NCBI GenBank assembly: GCA_963764215.1
Contig: CAVXRS010000005.1
Span: 186,001 to 250,000 of the forward strand
Length of the DNA stretch: 64,000 bases
From: JAFDWI01 sp963764215
GTDB lineage: Bacteria; Actinomycetota; Acidimicrobiia; Acidimicrobiales; Iamiaceae
Reading direction: 5' to 3'
The position numbers were made by a program, and so were the translations under genes. Shown here piece by piece: positions 54,772 through 64,000 of the stretch (position 1 is the stretch's first letter; each line of letters opens with the position of its first letter). The notes below the pieces were generated by a model. That model saw nothing but the letters and a program-made list of their open reading frames with translations, made no database searches and was not told the DNA's origin.

Positions 54772-54971
54772 GCATTCCCGACTGAGGAGCTTCCCCACCT
54801 GGTCGTCGGGGACCACAGTGCGGGGCCGGTGGGCGGGTCACGAGGCACCGGGTCCGCGGAGATGTTGAAATTTCACATGGAACGGCCGATGGGTACCGTC
54901 ACACAGTGAACGGTGCGCCGCCGAACCGGCCGTCAGGTCGGCGAAGCGACGCCGTAGCAGAGGTTTTGGGT

Positions 54972-56307
54972 ATGCCGGAACCGCAAGCGGAACACCACCA
55001 CCGACGCCCGGTCGGAAACCACAGCGTGACGAAGCTCGTCGCGTTGACACTCGCGGTCTGCACGCTCCTCGCCGTGGTGGCCGTGCCACGAGCCGGTGCT
55101 GACGACGTCGGTGACCTGAAGGCCCGCGCCGACCAGATCGCCCAACGCCTCGTCTCCCTGCAACAGCAGCTCGACTCGCTCGGTGAACAGTTCAATCAGG
55201 CCCAGGTCCGCCGCCGCGAGTTGGCCGCCCGGAAGACCGACATCGAGCGCCGTGCCCGGGCCGCCCGTGCGACGGTGGCGGCGCGCCGCGCGGACGCGGC
55301 CCGCTACGCCCTGTCCGCGTACACCGGTCTCGACGAGGGGAACACGCTGTCGCTCGCGTTGGACGGACGCCAGTGGGACCTGTCCCGTCGCAGTGGGTAC
55401 GCGGCGATCCGCATCGGCGAACGGGAACAGGTGGTCGACGACCTCCAGGCCGCGCAGAAGCTCGACGCCGAGCTGATGGCGTCGCTGACCGCAGCGACCC
55501 GCGCCGAGAAGAACGTCGAGGCGAACCTGCAACGACAACAGGCCCGAGCCGGCTCGCTGATGGCCAGCCAACAGCAGCTCCAGGCGAGCGTCAACGGCAA
55601 GCTCGCCGACGCGGTCGCCAGCGCGCCAGGCTGCGCTCGTCGAGCAGCAGGCCTCCGCAGCGGCCGGTCCGGACGGTGCATCCTCGCCCCACCCGGCCGT
55701 GACCAGCGGCACCGGTTCACCGACGAGCGAGAACGCCGCAGCCGGCGGATCGCCGGAGACCACATCGGCCACGCCGGGCCGGTCGACCCCGAATCCCACG
55801 ACGTCTCCGCACCCGTCCACGCCGCCGCCCACCACCCGCCCGCCGGTGACGGCGCCGCCCACCACACCGCCACCACTGGTGTCCCCGCCGCCGGCGGGCA
55901 CGCGGGGCCAGACCGCGGCGCGTGCGGCGATTGCCCAACTCGGGGTGCACTACGCCTGGGGCGGGGGGAACGCCTCCGGTCCCAGTTACGGCTTCGGACC
56001 CGGGGCCGGGATCAAGGGCTTCGACTGTTCCGGGCTCACGCTCTACGCCTGGGCCCAGGCCGGCGTCTCGCTGTACCACTCGGCGCAGATGCAGTACGAC
56101 GGCTCGGCCCACATCTCCCTCTCGCAACTCCAACCCGGCGACCTGGTGTTCTACGGATCGTCGGCGAGAACCATCGACCACGTTTCGATCTACGTCGGAA
56201 ACGGGCAGGTCGTCCACGCCCCCAACCACACCACCGTGGTGCAGTACGGTCCGGTCCGGCTCTGGCCGGGCTACTACGCCTGGATCGGCGCCGGGCGGCC
56301 CGGCTGA
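54972..56307 (+). CDS. Secreted NlpC/P60 peptidoglycan hydrolase with coiled coil, frameshifted
   Basis: The product cleaves peptidoglycan stem peptides outside the cell. A signal peptide TKLVALTLAVCTLLAVVAVP ends near AGA, followed by a long coiled coil (LKARADQIAQRLVSLQQQLD and onward), a Pro/Thr-rich linker, and a C-terminal NlpC/P60 domain with the catalytic Cys in GIKGFDCSGLTLYAWAQAG and His in IDHVSIYVG and QVVHAPNH. An extra C near 55628 breaks the frame at the end of the coiled coil. The layout matches RipA/CwlO-type autolysins, held inactive by the coiled coil. Three starts are possible: GTG 54906, this ATG, or GTG 55026, which begins right at the signal peptide. Confidence 0.9.
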
Positions 56308-56362
56308 CGTCCGCACCGGCCCCCGTTGGTCCCGGATCGTCGCCCGACGGCAGGATGGTGCG

Positions 56363-57043
56363 GTGAGATCGCTCCGGAACCCGATCCGTGCGACCGTGCT
56401 CGTTGCGCTCAGCGTGCTGGTGGCGGCGGCGTGTTCGGGATCGTCTTCGGCGCAGCCGGACAAGCCGACGACGAGTTTCCACTACCTGGTGAACCCGCTC
56501 GAGCCGGGCACCGGCTTCCTGCAACTCGGATCCAACCGCTATCCCTTCGACGGGGTGATCTGCGCCACCGGTCGGCTCAAGAGCGACCCGACGTGGAGCA
56601 GGCGGATCTTCGGCGTGTACGCGAACTTCCACGTGGGCGGCAAGCTCGCCGCGATCAGCCTCACCCGGTACTACAGCGACCCCAAGTCCAAGGCCCCCTC
56701 GATACCGACCATCACCGACACCGCGTTGGTGCGCATGCAAGGAGCCGATCAGGTGCTCGGCCTGAAGGCCCAGCGTGCCAGGATCGTCGGTCACACGACC
56801 TGGACGGACGTCAACGATCCACAGGCCCACGGTCCGCTGATCACGAAGAAGGGTGATCGCTACGAAGCGAACGGGCACTTCGGCGACCCCGCGGGGACCC
56901 AATCCGCAGCCAACGGCAAGGCGACCGGAACGATCGGGGAGATCGCGGCTCGGTGCCCGTCTGGGGATGCCGCGACGACGACCACCTCGCCGACGACGTC
57001 CACACCGCCGTCGACGTCACCAACGACGAGCGCCGCGGGCTGA
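56363..57043 (+). CDS. Putative lipoprotein of unknown function
   Basis: The 226-residue product has a signal peptide with a lipobox-like VAAAC near residue 24, so it is likely a membrane-anchored lipoprotein. The rest is a soluble domain (FHYLVNPLEPGTGFLQLGSN, FGVYANFHVGGKLAAISLTR) and a Thr/Ser/Pro-rich tail. No enzyme motif is recognised. The GTG start is the only good candidate. It lies next to a cell-wall hydrolase, so an envelope role is plausible but not shown. Confidence 0.75.
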   Translation: MRSLRNPIRATVLVALSVLVAAACSGSSSAQPDKPTTSFHYLVNPLEPGTGFLQLGSNRYPFDGVICATGRLKSDPTWSRRIFGVYANFHVGGKLAAISLTRYYSDPKSKAPSIPTITDTALVRMQGADQVLGLKAQRARIVGHTTWTDVNDPQAHGPLITKKGDRYEANGHFGDPAGTQSAANGKATGTIGEIAARCPSGDAATTTTSPTTSTPPSTSPTTSAAG

Positions 57044-57052
57044 GCGGAGTGG

Positions 57053-58233
57053 TCAGCTGTCGGACTCGGCCGGGCTGCGGCTGAACACCTCGGTGACGAG
57101 GTCCCGGAGTCGCTGTCGCCGTGACGTGCCCTTCTCCCCACCGGGCCAGACCTTCAGCGAGAGGTACGACGCCGCGCCGAGCGGGATGGGAAGCCAGAAC
57201 TGCACGATCCGGTAGGTGACGACGCTGACCGTGGCCGGCCCGCTGGGTACTCCGAAGCCGATCAGCGTCGAGGTCAACACCGCCTCGACCACACCGAGCC
57301 CTCCCGGGGTGATGGGAATGACCGCCAGGACGTTGGCGAGTCCGAAGGCCACCAGCAGTGAGTCGATCTGGACCTGTTGTCCGAAGGCGGCCAGGAAGAC
57401 CCACAGGGATCCGGCATCGAACAGCCAGTTCGCCGCGGCCCAGACCACGCCCCGTCGGATCACGTCGGGTCGGGCCGCGAGCTCCCGTAGGTGGGTGATC
57501 ACCTGCGCCAGGACGGCCGACGCCGAATCGGGGGTGAGGCGGGGAATGCGGCGGGCGATGGCACGCACGATGCGGTCGAGCGGACCCTCTCCCTTCATCA
57601 ACAAGAAGAACAGTGCAGCCACCAGGGCGAGCGCGACCGCCCCGATGAGGGCCGCGGTCGCATACGCCGGCTGGAGCCCCGACGCGGGATCGAGACCAGC
57701 AGGGCGATCCAGAACAGCAGGTTCAGGACCACCGCCGACCCGAGTCCGACCGTCGCCAACGCGAAGCCCGTCTGGGTACCGGTGAGTCCGGAGGTGGTCA
57801 TCAACCGGTACGACAGCGCCGACCCCGTCGCGCTCCCGCCCGGCACCAGGTTGGTGACCGATTTCGACGACAACTGGATGCGCAACAGGGTGAAGAACCC
57901 GATGGGGCGGTTGTGTCGGTCCTTCGTGAGGGTGGCCATCGTGAGCTGCGTGTAGGACGCGAGCGCGGCGAACTCGAGCGCGACCCCGACCACGAGCAGC
58001 CACCAGGTGACGTGCGACAGGGTGTCGAGCGCTTCGCGGGCGCCGGCGAGCTGGGGCAGCACGAGGTAGTTGAACACCAGCAGGGTGATCAGCAGCAGCG
58101 TGGCCCGTCTGAAGCTGCGCCGCGCGAGAGACTTGCCCGGTGCGGCCGACTCGATCGACGACTGGTCGAGCCCGTCGTCGACTCCGGTTGCCGGCGGAGA
58201 CGAGTCCGGGTCGGGGAGCTCCGCGGACGTCAC
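57053..58233 (-). CDS. Flippase-like membrane protein (UPF0104/LPG-synthase TM type), frameshifted
   Basis: The product has about eight membrane spans and the family's Arg/Gly-rich signatures: SSKSVTNLVPGGSATGSALS near residue 105, and TPGGLGVVEAVLTSTLIGFG near 320, typical of the lysylphosphatidylglycerol synthase transmembrane/UPF0104 family, which flips or transports lipid-linked molecules. The frame is lost near 57690 within the fourth or fifth span. Corrected length is about 393 residues. Substrate unknown. It is convergent with the lipoprotein gene and divergent from pcrA. Confidence 0.85.
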
Positions 58234-58322
58234 GCCCCAAGTCTGCCCGGTCCGGTCCCCCGGAGGGTGACGCAGCCCGGGGCGATCCGACCGGTGGACC
58301 CTCGCCCGGTAGCCTGAGCGGT

Positions 58323-60645
58323 GTGGCAGATGCTGAATTGGCCGACTTCGGCAACCGGTCCCGACGTCCCGAGCGGACGGTCAGGAGCGCCGCGGGTCCG
58401 ACAACCACCGGCGATGCGCTTGCGGGGGAGCACGGCCTCAACCCGGTGCAGGCGGCGGCGGTCACCCACGAAGGTGGACCGGTGCTGGTCATCGCCGGGG
58501 CGGGCTCGGGCAAGACGCGGGTCCTGACCCGTCGTATCGCCCACCTCATCCAGGTCCGGGGGGTCTCGCCTTTCGAGATCCTGGCGATCACCTTCACCAA
58601 CAAGGCCGCGCAGGAGATGAAGGACCGGGTCGGCGCGCTCGTCGGTCCGGTCGCGGAGAAGATGTGGGTGTCGACGTTCCATTCGGCGTGTGTGCGAATC
58701 CTACGGCGGGATGCGGCCCGAATCGGTTTCCCGACCGGCTTCACGATCTACGACCAGGCCGACGCGGTGCGCCTGGTCACCTACATCTTCCGCGAACAGA
58801 ACATCGACACCAAACGGGTGGCTCCCCGCGCCGTGCACGCCCAGATCAGCGCGGCCAAGAACGACGATGTGGGAGTCGACGAATTCGCCACCGCCGCGGT
58901 GGAACCCGTCACGGCCAAGGTCGCCGAGGTGTACCGGGAGTACCAGCAGCGCCTCGCCGCGGCCGGGGCGATGGACTTCGACGACCTGCTCACCAACACC
59001 GTCCGACTGTTCCGTGAGGCCCCGGAGGTGCTGGAGCAGTACCAGCGTCGGTTCACCCACGTGCTGGTCGACGAGTATCAGGACACCAACCGTGTCCAGA
59101 ACGAGCTCGTCTGTCTGCTGGGAGAAGGGCACCGGAACGTGTTCGTGGTGGGCGACTCGGATCAGTCGATCTACCGGTTCCGGGGTGCCGACGTGCGCAA
59201 CATCCTGGAGTTCGACCGGGCCTTCGCGGACCGCGACCTGATCGTGCTGGACCAGAACTACCGCTCGACCCAGACGATCCTCGACGCGGCGAACGCGGTG
59301 ATCGCCAACAATGTGGGACGTGCCCCCAAGGACCTGTGGAGCGACGGGGACCCGGGCGCGAGCATCCTGCGCTATCACGCCGACACCGAGGATGACGAGG
59401 CCCGTTGGGTCGCCGAGCAGATCGCCCACCTGCACGCGGATCGGGACTATCGCTGGGGTGACATCGCGGTGTTCTACCGGACCAACGCGCAGAGCCGGGT
59501 CCTGGAGGAGGCGATGTTCCGTGCCGGAGTGCCCTACCGGGTCATCGGTGGCACGCGCTTCTACGATCGCCGGGAGGTCAAGGATGCGCTGGCGTACGTG
59601 CGCGCCGCGGTCAATCCGCTCGACGAGGTCTCCTACAAGCGGATCCTGAACGTTCCCAAACGGGGGATCGGCGACACGAGTGTCGGTCGGGTCGAGAGTT
59701 GGTGCCGACTCCACGGTGTGGGTTTTGCCGACGGGCTCAGACGGGTGGACGAGATCGGCTTGAGCGGAAGGGCGCCCAAGGCGATCGCATCGTTCGTGGA
59801 GTTGATCGACGAACTGGCCGCAGTCCAGGAGCGGGGCCCCGCCGCGCTGCTCGAGGCGGCGCTCGAGCTCGAGTGGGTACACCGACGAGCTCGTGGCAGA
59901 GCACTCGGTGGAAGCCGACGGAAGACTGGAGAACCTCGCCGAGCTGGTGGGGATCGCCCGCTCGTTCGACACCGTGGACGAGTTCCTCGAGCAGGTGAGC
60001 CTGGTCGCCGACACCGACCAGCTCCCCGGAACCGTCGTGGACGCCGATGCGAGCCAGAGCCTGCTCATGACCCTGCATGCGGCCAAGGGTCTGGAGTTTC
60101 CGGTGGTGTTCCTGGTGGGCATGGAGGACGGGGTCTTCCCCCATCTGCGCACGTTGGGTGAGCCTCGGGAGCTGGAAGAGGAACGTCGCCTCGCCTACGT
60201 GGGCATCACCCGGGCCCGGGAACGGCTCATCGTCACCAACGCCTGGGCGCGCACCCTGTGGGGCACGACCCAGTACAACCCGCCCAGCCGGTTCCTCGAG
60301 GAGATCCCCGAAGCGCTCGTGCAGATGGTGGACAGCGGGTCGCGCCCGACCCATTCGGCCTGGGGTGACTATCGACGGATCGGCGCCGACCGTCGTGATG
60401 CCCCTTCATCGAGAGAGCGATCGACCCGCCCCCGGTCCTCGCCCCCGGCACCGGCCGGTCCCGACCGCAGCGGATCGGAACTCCTCGGTCTCGCGGTCGG
60501 CGACGACGTGACCCACCCCAGCTTCGGCGAAGGCGTGGTGATCGCCCTTCAGGGGGCGGGCGAAAAGGCCGAGGCCCGGGTCAACTTCGCCGGTCGGGGG
60601 GAGAAACAGCTCCTGTTGGCCTGGGCGCCGTTGGAAAAGCGGTGA
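58323..60645 (+). CDS. pcrA: ATP-dependent DNA helicase PcrA/UvrD, frameshifted
   Basis: This 3'-5' superfamily 1 helicase works in nucleotide excision repair and replication-fork maintenance. All motifs are visible: Q motif LNPVQAAAV, Walker A IAGAGSGKTRVLTRR, AITFTNKAAQEMK, DEYQDTNRVQNEL (DExx box), VGDSDQSIYRFRGAD, LDQNYRSTQTIL, and after the break LMTLHAAKGLEFPVVFLVG and RRLAYVGITRARERL. The frame breaks near 59875. Corrected length is about 774 residues. The terminal HPSFGEGVVI tail is the PcrA RNA-polymerase-binding Tudor-like domain. The GTG start is poorly supported by a ribosome-binding site. Confidence 0.96.
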
Positions 60646-61265
60646 ACCGCTCGAAGGTTCGATGGTCGGGGCCGGTCGGTGTGCTCGTTGCGGTGGCATT
60701 GTGCGCCGGTTGCGGGTTCAGCTCCCATCGGGGGGTCGAACTCGGATCGCTGCGCGAAAGTGCCCGCCGCATCGAAGGCGGCGGCGTCGAGTGCCCCCTC
60801 GCGATCGACGCCACGCTGCTGCGACCGGCGACGGTGCCTGCGGACGCACCCGTGCTGCCCTACCGCACGAACGGGGATTCCTCGCACGCGTCCATCGGTT
60901 CCGGACTCCCCACCCCCGACAGCGTCAAGATCGCCTGTGCGTACGCCATCGGTGGCCTCCGGGTCGAGCTGGCCGTGATCGGCGTGACCAAGGGACACGC
61001 GGCGGCTGCGTTCGTGGGCATGTTCACGCACCTGGCCGGCAAGCCCGATGCGCTCGCCTTCATCGACGCGAACGCCCAGGCGCCGATCGATGACCCCAGG
61101 ACGGTCCCGGGAAAGAATCCCGGTGCGTTCGTGCGGGTCGAGGCTGCGAACGGGGATGTGGGGCTCGTCATCGTGGTCAGTCGCGTCGACACCGGGACGA
61201 AGCTCCCCTCGACGCGCCAGGTCGCGGACCAGGCCCGCCGGATCGCCCACGCCCTGGCGGACTGA
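60642..61265 (+). CDS. Putative lipoprotein of unknown function
   Basis: The 207-residue product has a basic start, a hydrophobic VGVLVAVALCAGC lipobox near residue 24 and a mature part starting GFSSHRGVELGSLRESARRI. No domain is recognised; VELAVIGVTKGHAAAAFVGM is the most conserved-looking stretch. The GTG overlaps the pcrA stop, so it is cotranslated with the helicase, although a lipoprotein and helicase need not work together. Confidence 0.75.
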   Translation: MNRSKVRWSGPVGVLVAVALCAGCGFSSHRGVELGSLRESARRIEGGGVECPLAIDATLLRPATVPADAPVLPYRTNGDSSHASIGSGLPTPDSVKIACAYAIGGLRVELAVIGVTKGHAAAAFVGMFTHLAGKPDALAFIDANAQAPIDDPRTVPGKNPGAFVRVEAANGDVGLVIVVSRVDTGTKLPSTRQVADQARRIAHALAD

Positions 61266-61274
61266 CCTCGGCTC

Positions 61275-62387
61275 TCAGCGCGGGCCGACCCATTCGACGC
61301 GCGCTCCACCCCATGGTCGCAGCGCACAGATCGTCGCCCCCGGTTCGTTGGCGGCGATCGAGTCGGTGAATCGCCCGGCCCCGTGCGGCGAGGCGAAGAC
61401 GACGGTGATCGAACCCCCGCGGCCGCCGGCGCCGTTCACCTTCCAGCCGAGCGCGCCGTGGTCTCGGGCGGTGGCGATCAGTCGGTGGTGGGCGGGCCCG
61501 ACGAGCTCCGAGTGCAGTCTCGCCTGGATGTCGGTGGCCCCGGTGAGGGTCCGCGACCAGCCGGTGACGTCGTCGCGGCGCAAGGCCGCGGCGGCGCGGG
61601 TGGCCAGCGTCGCCAGGTCGCCCAGGTGCGCTCGCGCCGAAGCTGCGGCGGCGTCCGAGTCGGTGAGGTGGCCGATCACCTGGGCGTGCACCGCCGATGA
61701 GTCGTGGGCGCCGAGACCGACCGTGACGGTGCGCGACTCCAGGGCCCCCAGCACCCGCGGGCCGATCTCGATCGGGGAGCGGACCACCTCGGGGTACGAG
61801 TGGATCTGCAACAATTCTGCGCCCCCGAAAGCCGCCGCCCAGTGGTCCTGGACGCCGGACTGGCGACCTGCCCGCTCGGTCTCCACGGCGTGGGCCCGCG
61901 CGGCGAGACGGGCACGTGCCGCGTCGGTGGAGAGCACTGCCATCTCGCCGGGCGCGGCCACGAGCGCGTCCAGCGCGCCGATCAGCGCGACGAGCACCGA
62001 CGCGGACGTACCCAGCGAAGCCCCGGGAGGAACCGCCGAGTGGACGTGCACCGCCACGTCCGGCACAGATGGACGACCGGCCAGGACCGCGGCGACGGCA
62101 TGTTCCAGCAGGGGTTGGCGTCCGGGGGCGGGCTCGGCCCAGCCGTGGTGTGGATCCGGCCCACAGCGGTAGTCCTCGCCCAGATCGGGCGCGATGATCC
62201 GCACCGGGCGGTTCCCGATCGGACCGTCCGATGCGGTGGCCTCGACCGTCACCCCCGGCCCGACTCCGAGGTGGCAGACCGCGCCGCGCGGGGCGAACCA
62301 GGTGTCGGTCCATCCGCCGACGTCGGCGATGCGCACCGGCGCTGAAACCCGGACGGTGCGCGTTCCGGACCGGTTCCGGGTCCTCAC
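61275..62387 (-). CDS. GHMP-family sugar kinase
   Basis: The 370-residue product has the galactokinase-type substrate loop SAPVRIADVGGWTDTWFAP near residue 15, the ATP-binding VPPGASLGTSASVLVALIGA near 125, AVETERAGRQSGVQDHWAAA, and the C-terminal KVNGAGGRGGSITVVFA. These resemble HddA/fucokinase-type kinases that phosphorylate heptose, fucose or arabinose at the anomeric or nearby position. The substrate is not determinable from sequence. It is convergent with the lipoprotein gene, 9 bases away. Confidence 0.85.
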   Translation of the reverse strand: MRTRNRSGTRTVRVSAPVRIADVGGWTDTWFAPRGAVCHLGVGPGVTVEATASDGPIGNRPVRIIAPDLGEDYRCGPDPHHGWAEPAPGRQPLLEHAVAAVLAGRPSVPDVAVHVHSAVPPGASLGTSASVLVALIGALDALVAAPGEMAVLSTDAARARLAARAHAVETERAGRQSGVQDHWAAAFGGAELLQIHSYPEVVRSPIEIGPRVLGALESRTVTVGLGAHDSSAVHAQVIGHLTDSDAAAASARAHLGDLATLATRAAAALRRDDVTGWSRTLTGATDIQARLHSELVGPAHHRLIATARDHGALGWKVNGAGGRGGSITVVFASPHGAGRFTDSIAANEPGATICALRPWGGARVEWVGPR

Positions 62388-62403
62388 CCCTCTGCCCGCC
62401 GGG

Positions 62404-62919
62404 TCAGCTGCCCGTGGTGGCCGGGCTCGTGGTCGTGGTTGCCGGTCTGCGGAGATCGAGACGCACCTTGCCGTCGACGACGCTCACCGCGTAGTGCACG
62501 GCACCGGTGCCCGAGGCGTCCAGATGGCGTTTCGGATCACACGAGGCGTCGAAGCGGTCGGTGTTCTGGTTCCACTGCCACTGACACGACGACGCCTCAC
62601 CGGGCACCTGGGCCAGGAACGCGGACCATCCACCCGTCGACGGTCCCCCGTCGTGGGTGACGTACACCGCTCGCCGGTGATTGCCGGACACGTCGGGAAA
62701 GTAGATCGGGGCATTGCCGTGTCCCTCGATCTCGGCCACCAGCTTCGACGCGCTTCCCAGGCTCACCACTCCCCCCTGGTCCCGGGAGGCGACCCGGTCA
62801 TTGTGACGTTTGGTCAACCAGACACTCGCTCCCCACAGGGCGGCGACGATCAGGACGATCACCGCGGTCGCCACGACGAACGTGCGTCCACTGAACACGG
62901 TGCGACGAACCGGGGACAT
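62404..62919 (-). CDS. Membrane-anchored protein of unknown function
   Basis: The 171-residue product has one N-terminal membrane span (FVVATAVIVLIVAALWGASV) and an outside domain with EIEGHGNAPIYFPDVSGNHR, GGWSAFLAQVPGEASSCQW and DASCDPKRHL, whose two Cys residues could form a disulfide. A short Thr-rich tail ends the protein. It resembles a family of single-span actinobacterial proteins without assigned function. It is 16 bases upstream of the GHMP kinase and likely cotranscribed. Confidence 0.75.
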   Translation of the reverse strand: MSPVRRTVFSGRTFVVATAVIVLIVAALWGASVWLTKRHNDRVASRDQGGVVSLGSASKLVAEIEGHGNAPIYFPDVSGNHRRAVYVTHDGGPSTGGWSAFLAQVPGEASSCQWQWNQNTDRFDASCDPKRHLDASGTGAVHYAVSVVDGKVRLDLRRPATTTTSPATTGS

Positions 62920-63009
62920 TCAGCGCTCCCCTCCGGTGCGCACGGCGTGGACGGACACGGGATCAGTTCGATGGCAGGACGATGGGGACACCTGCGTAGT
63001 ATCGCCGCG

Positions 63010-63429
63010 GTGCAGCGGAGGTACCGAGTCGTCGTCGCAAAAGCCGGTCTGGACGGCCACGACCGCGGCGTCAAGGTCATCACCCGTGCGCTGCGTGACG
63101 CCGGATTCGAGGTGATCTACACCGGGCTGTTCTCCACCCCGGCCGAGATCGCCGAGGTCGCCCTGCAGGAGGACGCCGACGCGGTGGGCCTCTCGGTGCT
63201 CTCCGGCGCCCACGAACCGCTGTTCGCCCATCTCGTCGCCGCCCTGGCCGAGCGTGGCATGGACGATGTCGTCGTGTTCGGCGGGGGCATCATCCCCGAC
63301 GACGACATTCCCGTGCTGGCCGAGCTGGGGGTGCGGCGGGTCTTCACCCCGGGGGCGTCGATGACCTCCATCACCGAATGGCTCGCCGACGAGCTGGATG
63401 CCCGTCGACCGGGCCCCGACCAAGGCTGA
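63010..63429 (+). CDS. Methylmalonyl-CoA mutase B12-binding subunit
   Basis: The 139-residue product is a stand-alone cobalamin-binding domain. The DxHxxG motif is KAGLDGHDRGVKVI near residue 12, with GLSVLSGAHEPL and FGGGIIPDDDIPVLAELG also typical. In many bacteria the mutase has this domain fused; a separate gene pairs with a separate catalytic subunit, not in this window. An ATG at 62971 would add 13 residues. It lies just upstream of sucC, linking propionate-type carbon into succinate metabolism. Confidence 0.9.
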   Translation: MQRRYRVVVAKAGLDGHDRGVKVITRALRDAGFEVIYTGLFSTPAEIAEVALQEDADAVGLSVLSGAHEPLFAHLVAALAERGMDDVVVFGGGIIPDDDIPVLAELGVRRVFTPGASMTSITEWLADELDARRPGPDQG

Positions 63430-63448
63430 AACGAGGAAGGATTCTCCG

Positions 63449-64000
63449 ATGGATCTGTTCGAATACCAGGGAAAGCAGTTCTTCGCCGATCACGGGATCG
63501 CCATTTCGGCCGGTGACATCGCCGACACCGTGGACGATGCGGTGGCCGTCGCCGACCGGCTCGGCTACCCGGTGGTGGTCAAGGCCCAGGTGCAGGTCGG
63601 GGGCCGGGGCAAAGCCGGCGGGGTGAAGCTCGCCTCGGACACCGCCGAGGCCCGTCGACACGCCACCGACATCCTGGGGCTCGACATCAAAGGGCACGTG
63701 GTCAAGCGCCTGTGGATCGAGAAGGCGTCCGACATCGCCGAGGAGTACTACGCCAGCTTCACGCTCGACCGCTCGGCGAAGAAGCACCTGGGCATGCTGA
63801 GCGCCGAAGGTGGGGTCGAGATCGAGACGGTCGCCGAGAACGACCCGGATGCGATCGCCAAGGTCTGGATCGACCCGGTGGTCGGCCTCGACGAGGCGAC
63901 GATCCGGGACTGGGTCGCGGCCGCCAAGTTGAACCCGGCGGCCACCGAGGGCGCCGTCGAATTGCTCGGCAAGCTGTATACGGCCTTCGTCGACGGGGAC
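63449..64000 (+). CDS. sucC: Succinyl-CoA synthetase beta subunit, 3'-truncated by window
   Basis: SucC and SucD interconvert succinyl-CoA and succinate with ATP or GTP formation. The first 184 residues are visible: MDLFEYQGKQFFADHGIAIS, the ATP-grasp stretch YPVVVKAQVQVGGRGKAGGV near residue 50, and IEKASDIAEEYYASFTLDRS. The ATG follows a GAGGAAGG site. The rest of the gene lies past the window end; sucD would be expected next. Confidence 0.97.
   Translation, partial: MDLFEYQGKQFFADHGIAISAGDIADTVDDAVAVADRLGYPVVVKAQVQVGGRGKAGGVKLASDTAEARRHATDILGLDIKGHVVKRLWIEKASDIAEEYYASFTLDRSAKKHLGMLSAEGGVEIETVAENDPDAIAKVWIDPVVGLDEATIRDWVAAAKLNPAATEGAVELLGKLYTAFVDGD

Noticed and set aside
54764..54779. Hairpin over the guaA stop as a terminator
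   Set aside because: The stem is only six pairs with no T run; it may be chance and was mentioned only in the guaA entry.

Overview
The window is one continuous chromosomal stretch of a high-GC Gram-positive bacterium. The zinc-ribbon S14 gene inside the S10/spc cluster, the fusA-tuf-rpsJ order, the rplM-rpsI-glmM-glmS-acpS-nnr-alr-tsaEB-rimI-tsaD string, a GuaB3 next to guaA, HrcA/CIRCE control of groESL, abundant GTG starts and TANNNT -10 boxes all point to Actinobacteriota. The long acidic tails on ribosomal proteins and the oversized GlmS-like enzyme suggest a deep lineage such as Acidimicrobiia. That placement is an inference. No rRNA, tRNA, CRISPR array, insertion sequence or prophage was recognised.

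Layout. 1-20.3 kb is the translation super-cluster: fusA, tuf, rpsJ, an unrelated inserted gene, rplC-rplD-rplW-rplB-rpsS-rplV-rpsC-rplP-rpmC-rpsQ, rplN-rplX-rplE-rpsZ-rpsH-rplF-rplR-rpsE-rpmD-rplO-secY-adk-map, then infA-rpmJ-rpsM-rpsK-rpsD-rpoA-rplQ. It is followed by truA, a secreted phospholipase A2-like lipoprotein, rplM-rpsI, and the amino-sugar genes glmM and glmS-like, then acpS (20.3-28 kb). 28-34.6 kb is accessory metabolism: an MFS exporter, a cupin and a P450 behind a KstR-like operator, a ROK kinase, a luciferase-like oxidoreductase and a hydrolase. 34.6-41.7 kb is housekeeping: NAD(P)HX repair, a CBS protein, alanine racemase, and the t6A tRNA-modification genes tsaE, tsaB and tsaD with rimI. 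42-45.2 kb holds a TetR regulator with a perfect 29-bp palindromic operator, a SnoaL-like protein, two SRPBCC proteins and an aldo/keto reductase. 45.3-47.5 kb is groESL with two HrcA sites and a strong terminator. 47.6-54.8 kb is purine metabolism (guaB, guaB3, guaA) with a Nudix enzyme, YqgE and two uncharacterised proteins. 54.9-64 kb has a NlpC/P60 cell-wall hydrolase, two lipoproteins, a flippase-like membrane protein, the PcrA/UvrD helicase, a GHMP kinase, a stand-alone B12-binding mutase subunit and the start of sucC.

Most notable observations. (1) The C-terminal extensions of L4 and L22 are built from the same family of short, hairpin-forming DNA repeats, and one 19-nt word is read in two different frames, so the repeats appear to have spread at the DNA level into essential genes. 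(2) tuf uses G/T-ending codons unlike every neighbour. (3) The glmS position is occupied by a protein of about 1150 residues with large insertions and an extra C-terminal domain. (4) Several clean regulatory palindromes are visible.

Caution. About 25 single-base indels break genes, including essential ones (fusA, rpsH, rplF, rpsE, rpmD, rplO, secY, map). They look like sequence errors, so broken genes are annotated as one CDS spanning the frameshift rather than as pseudogenes.
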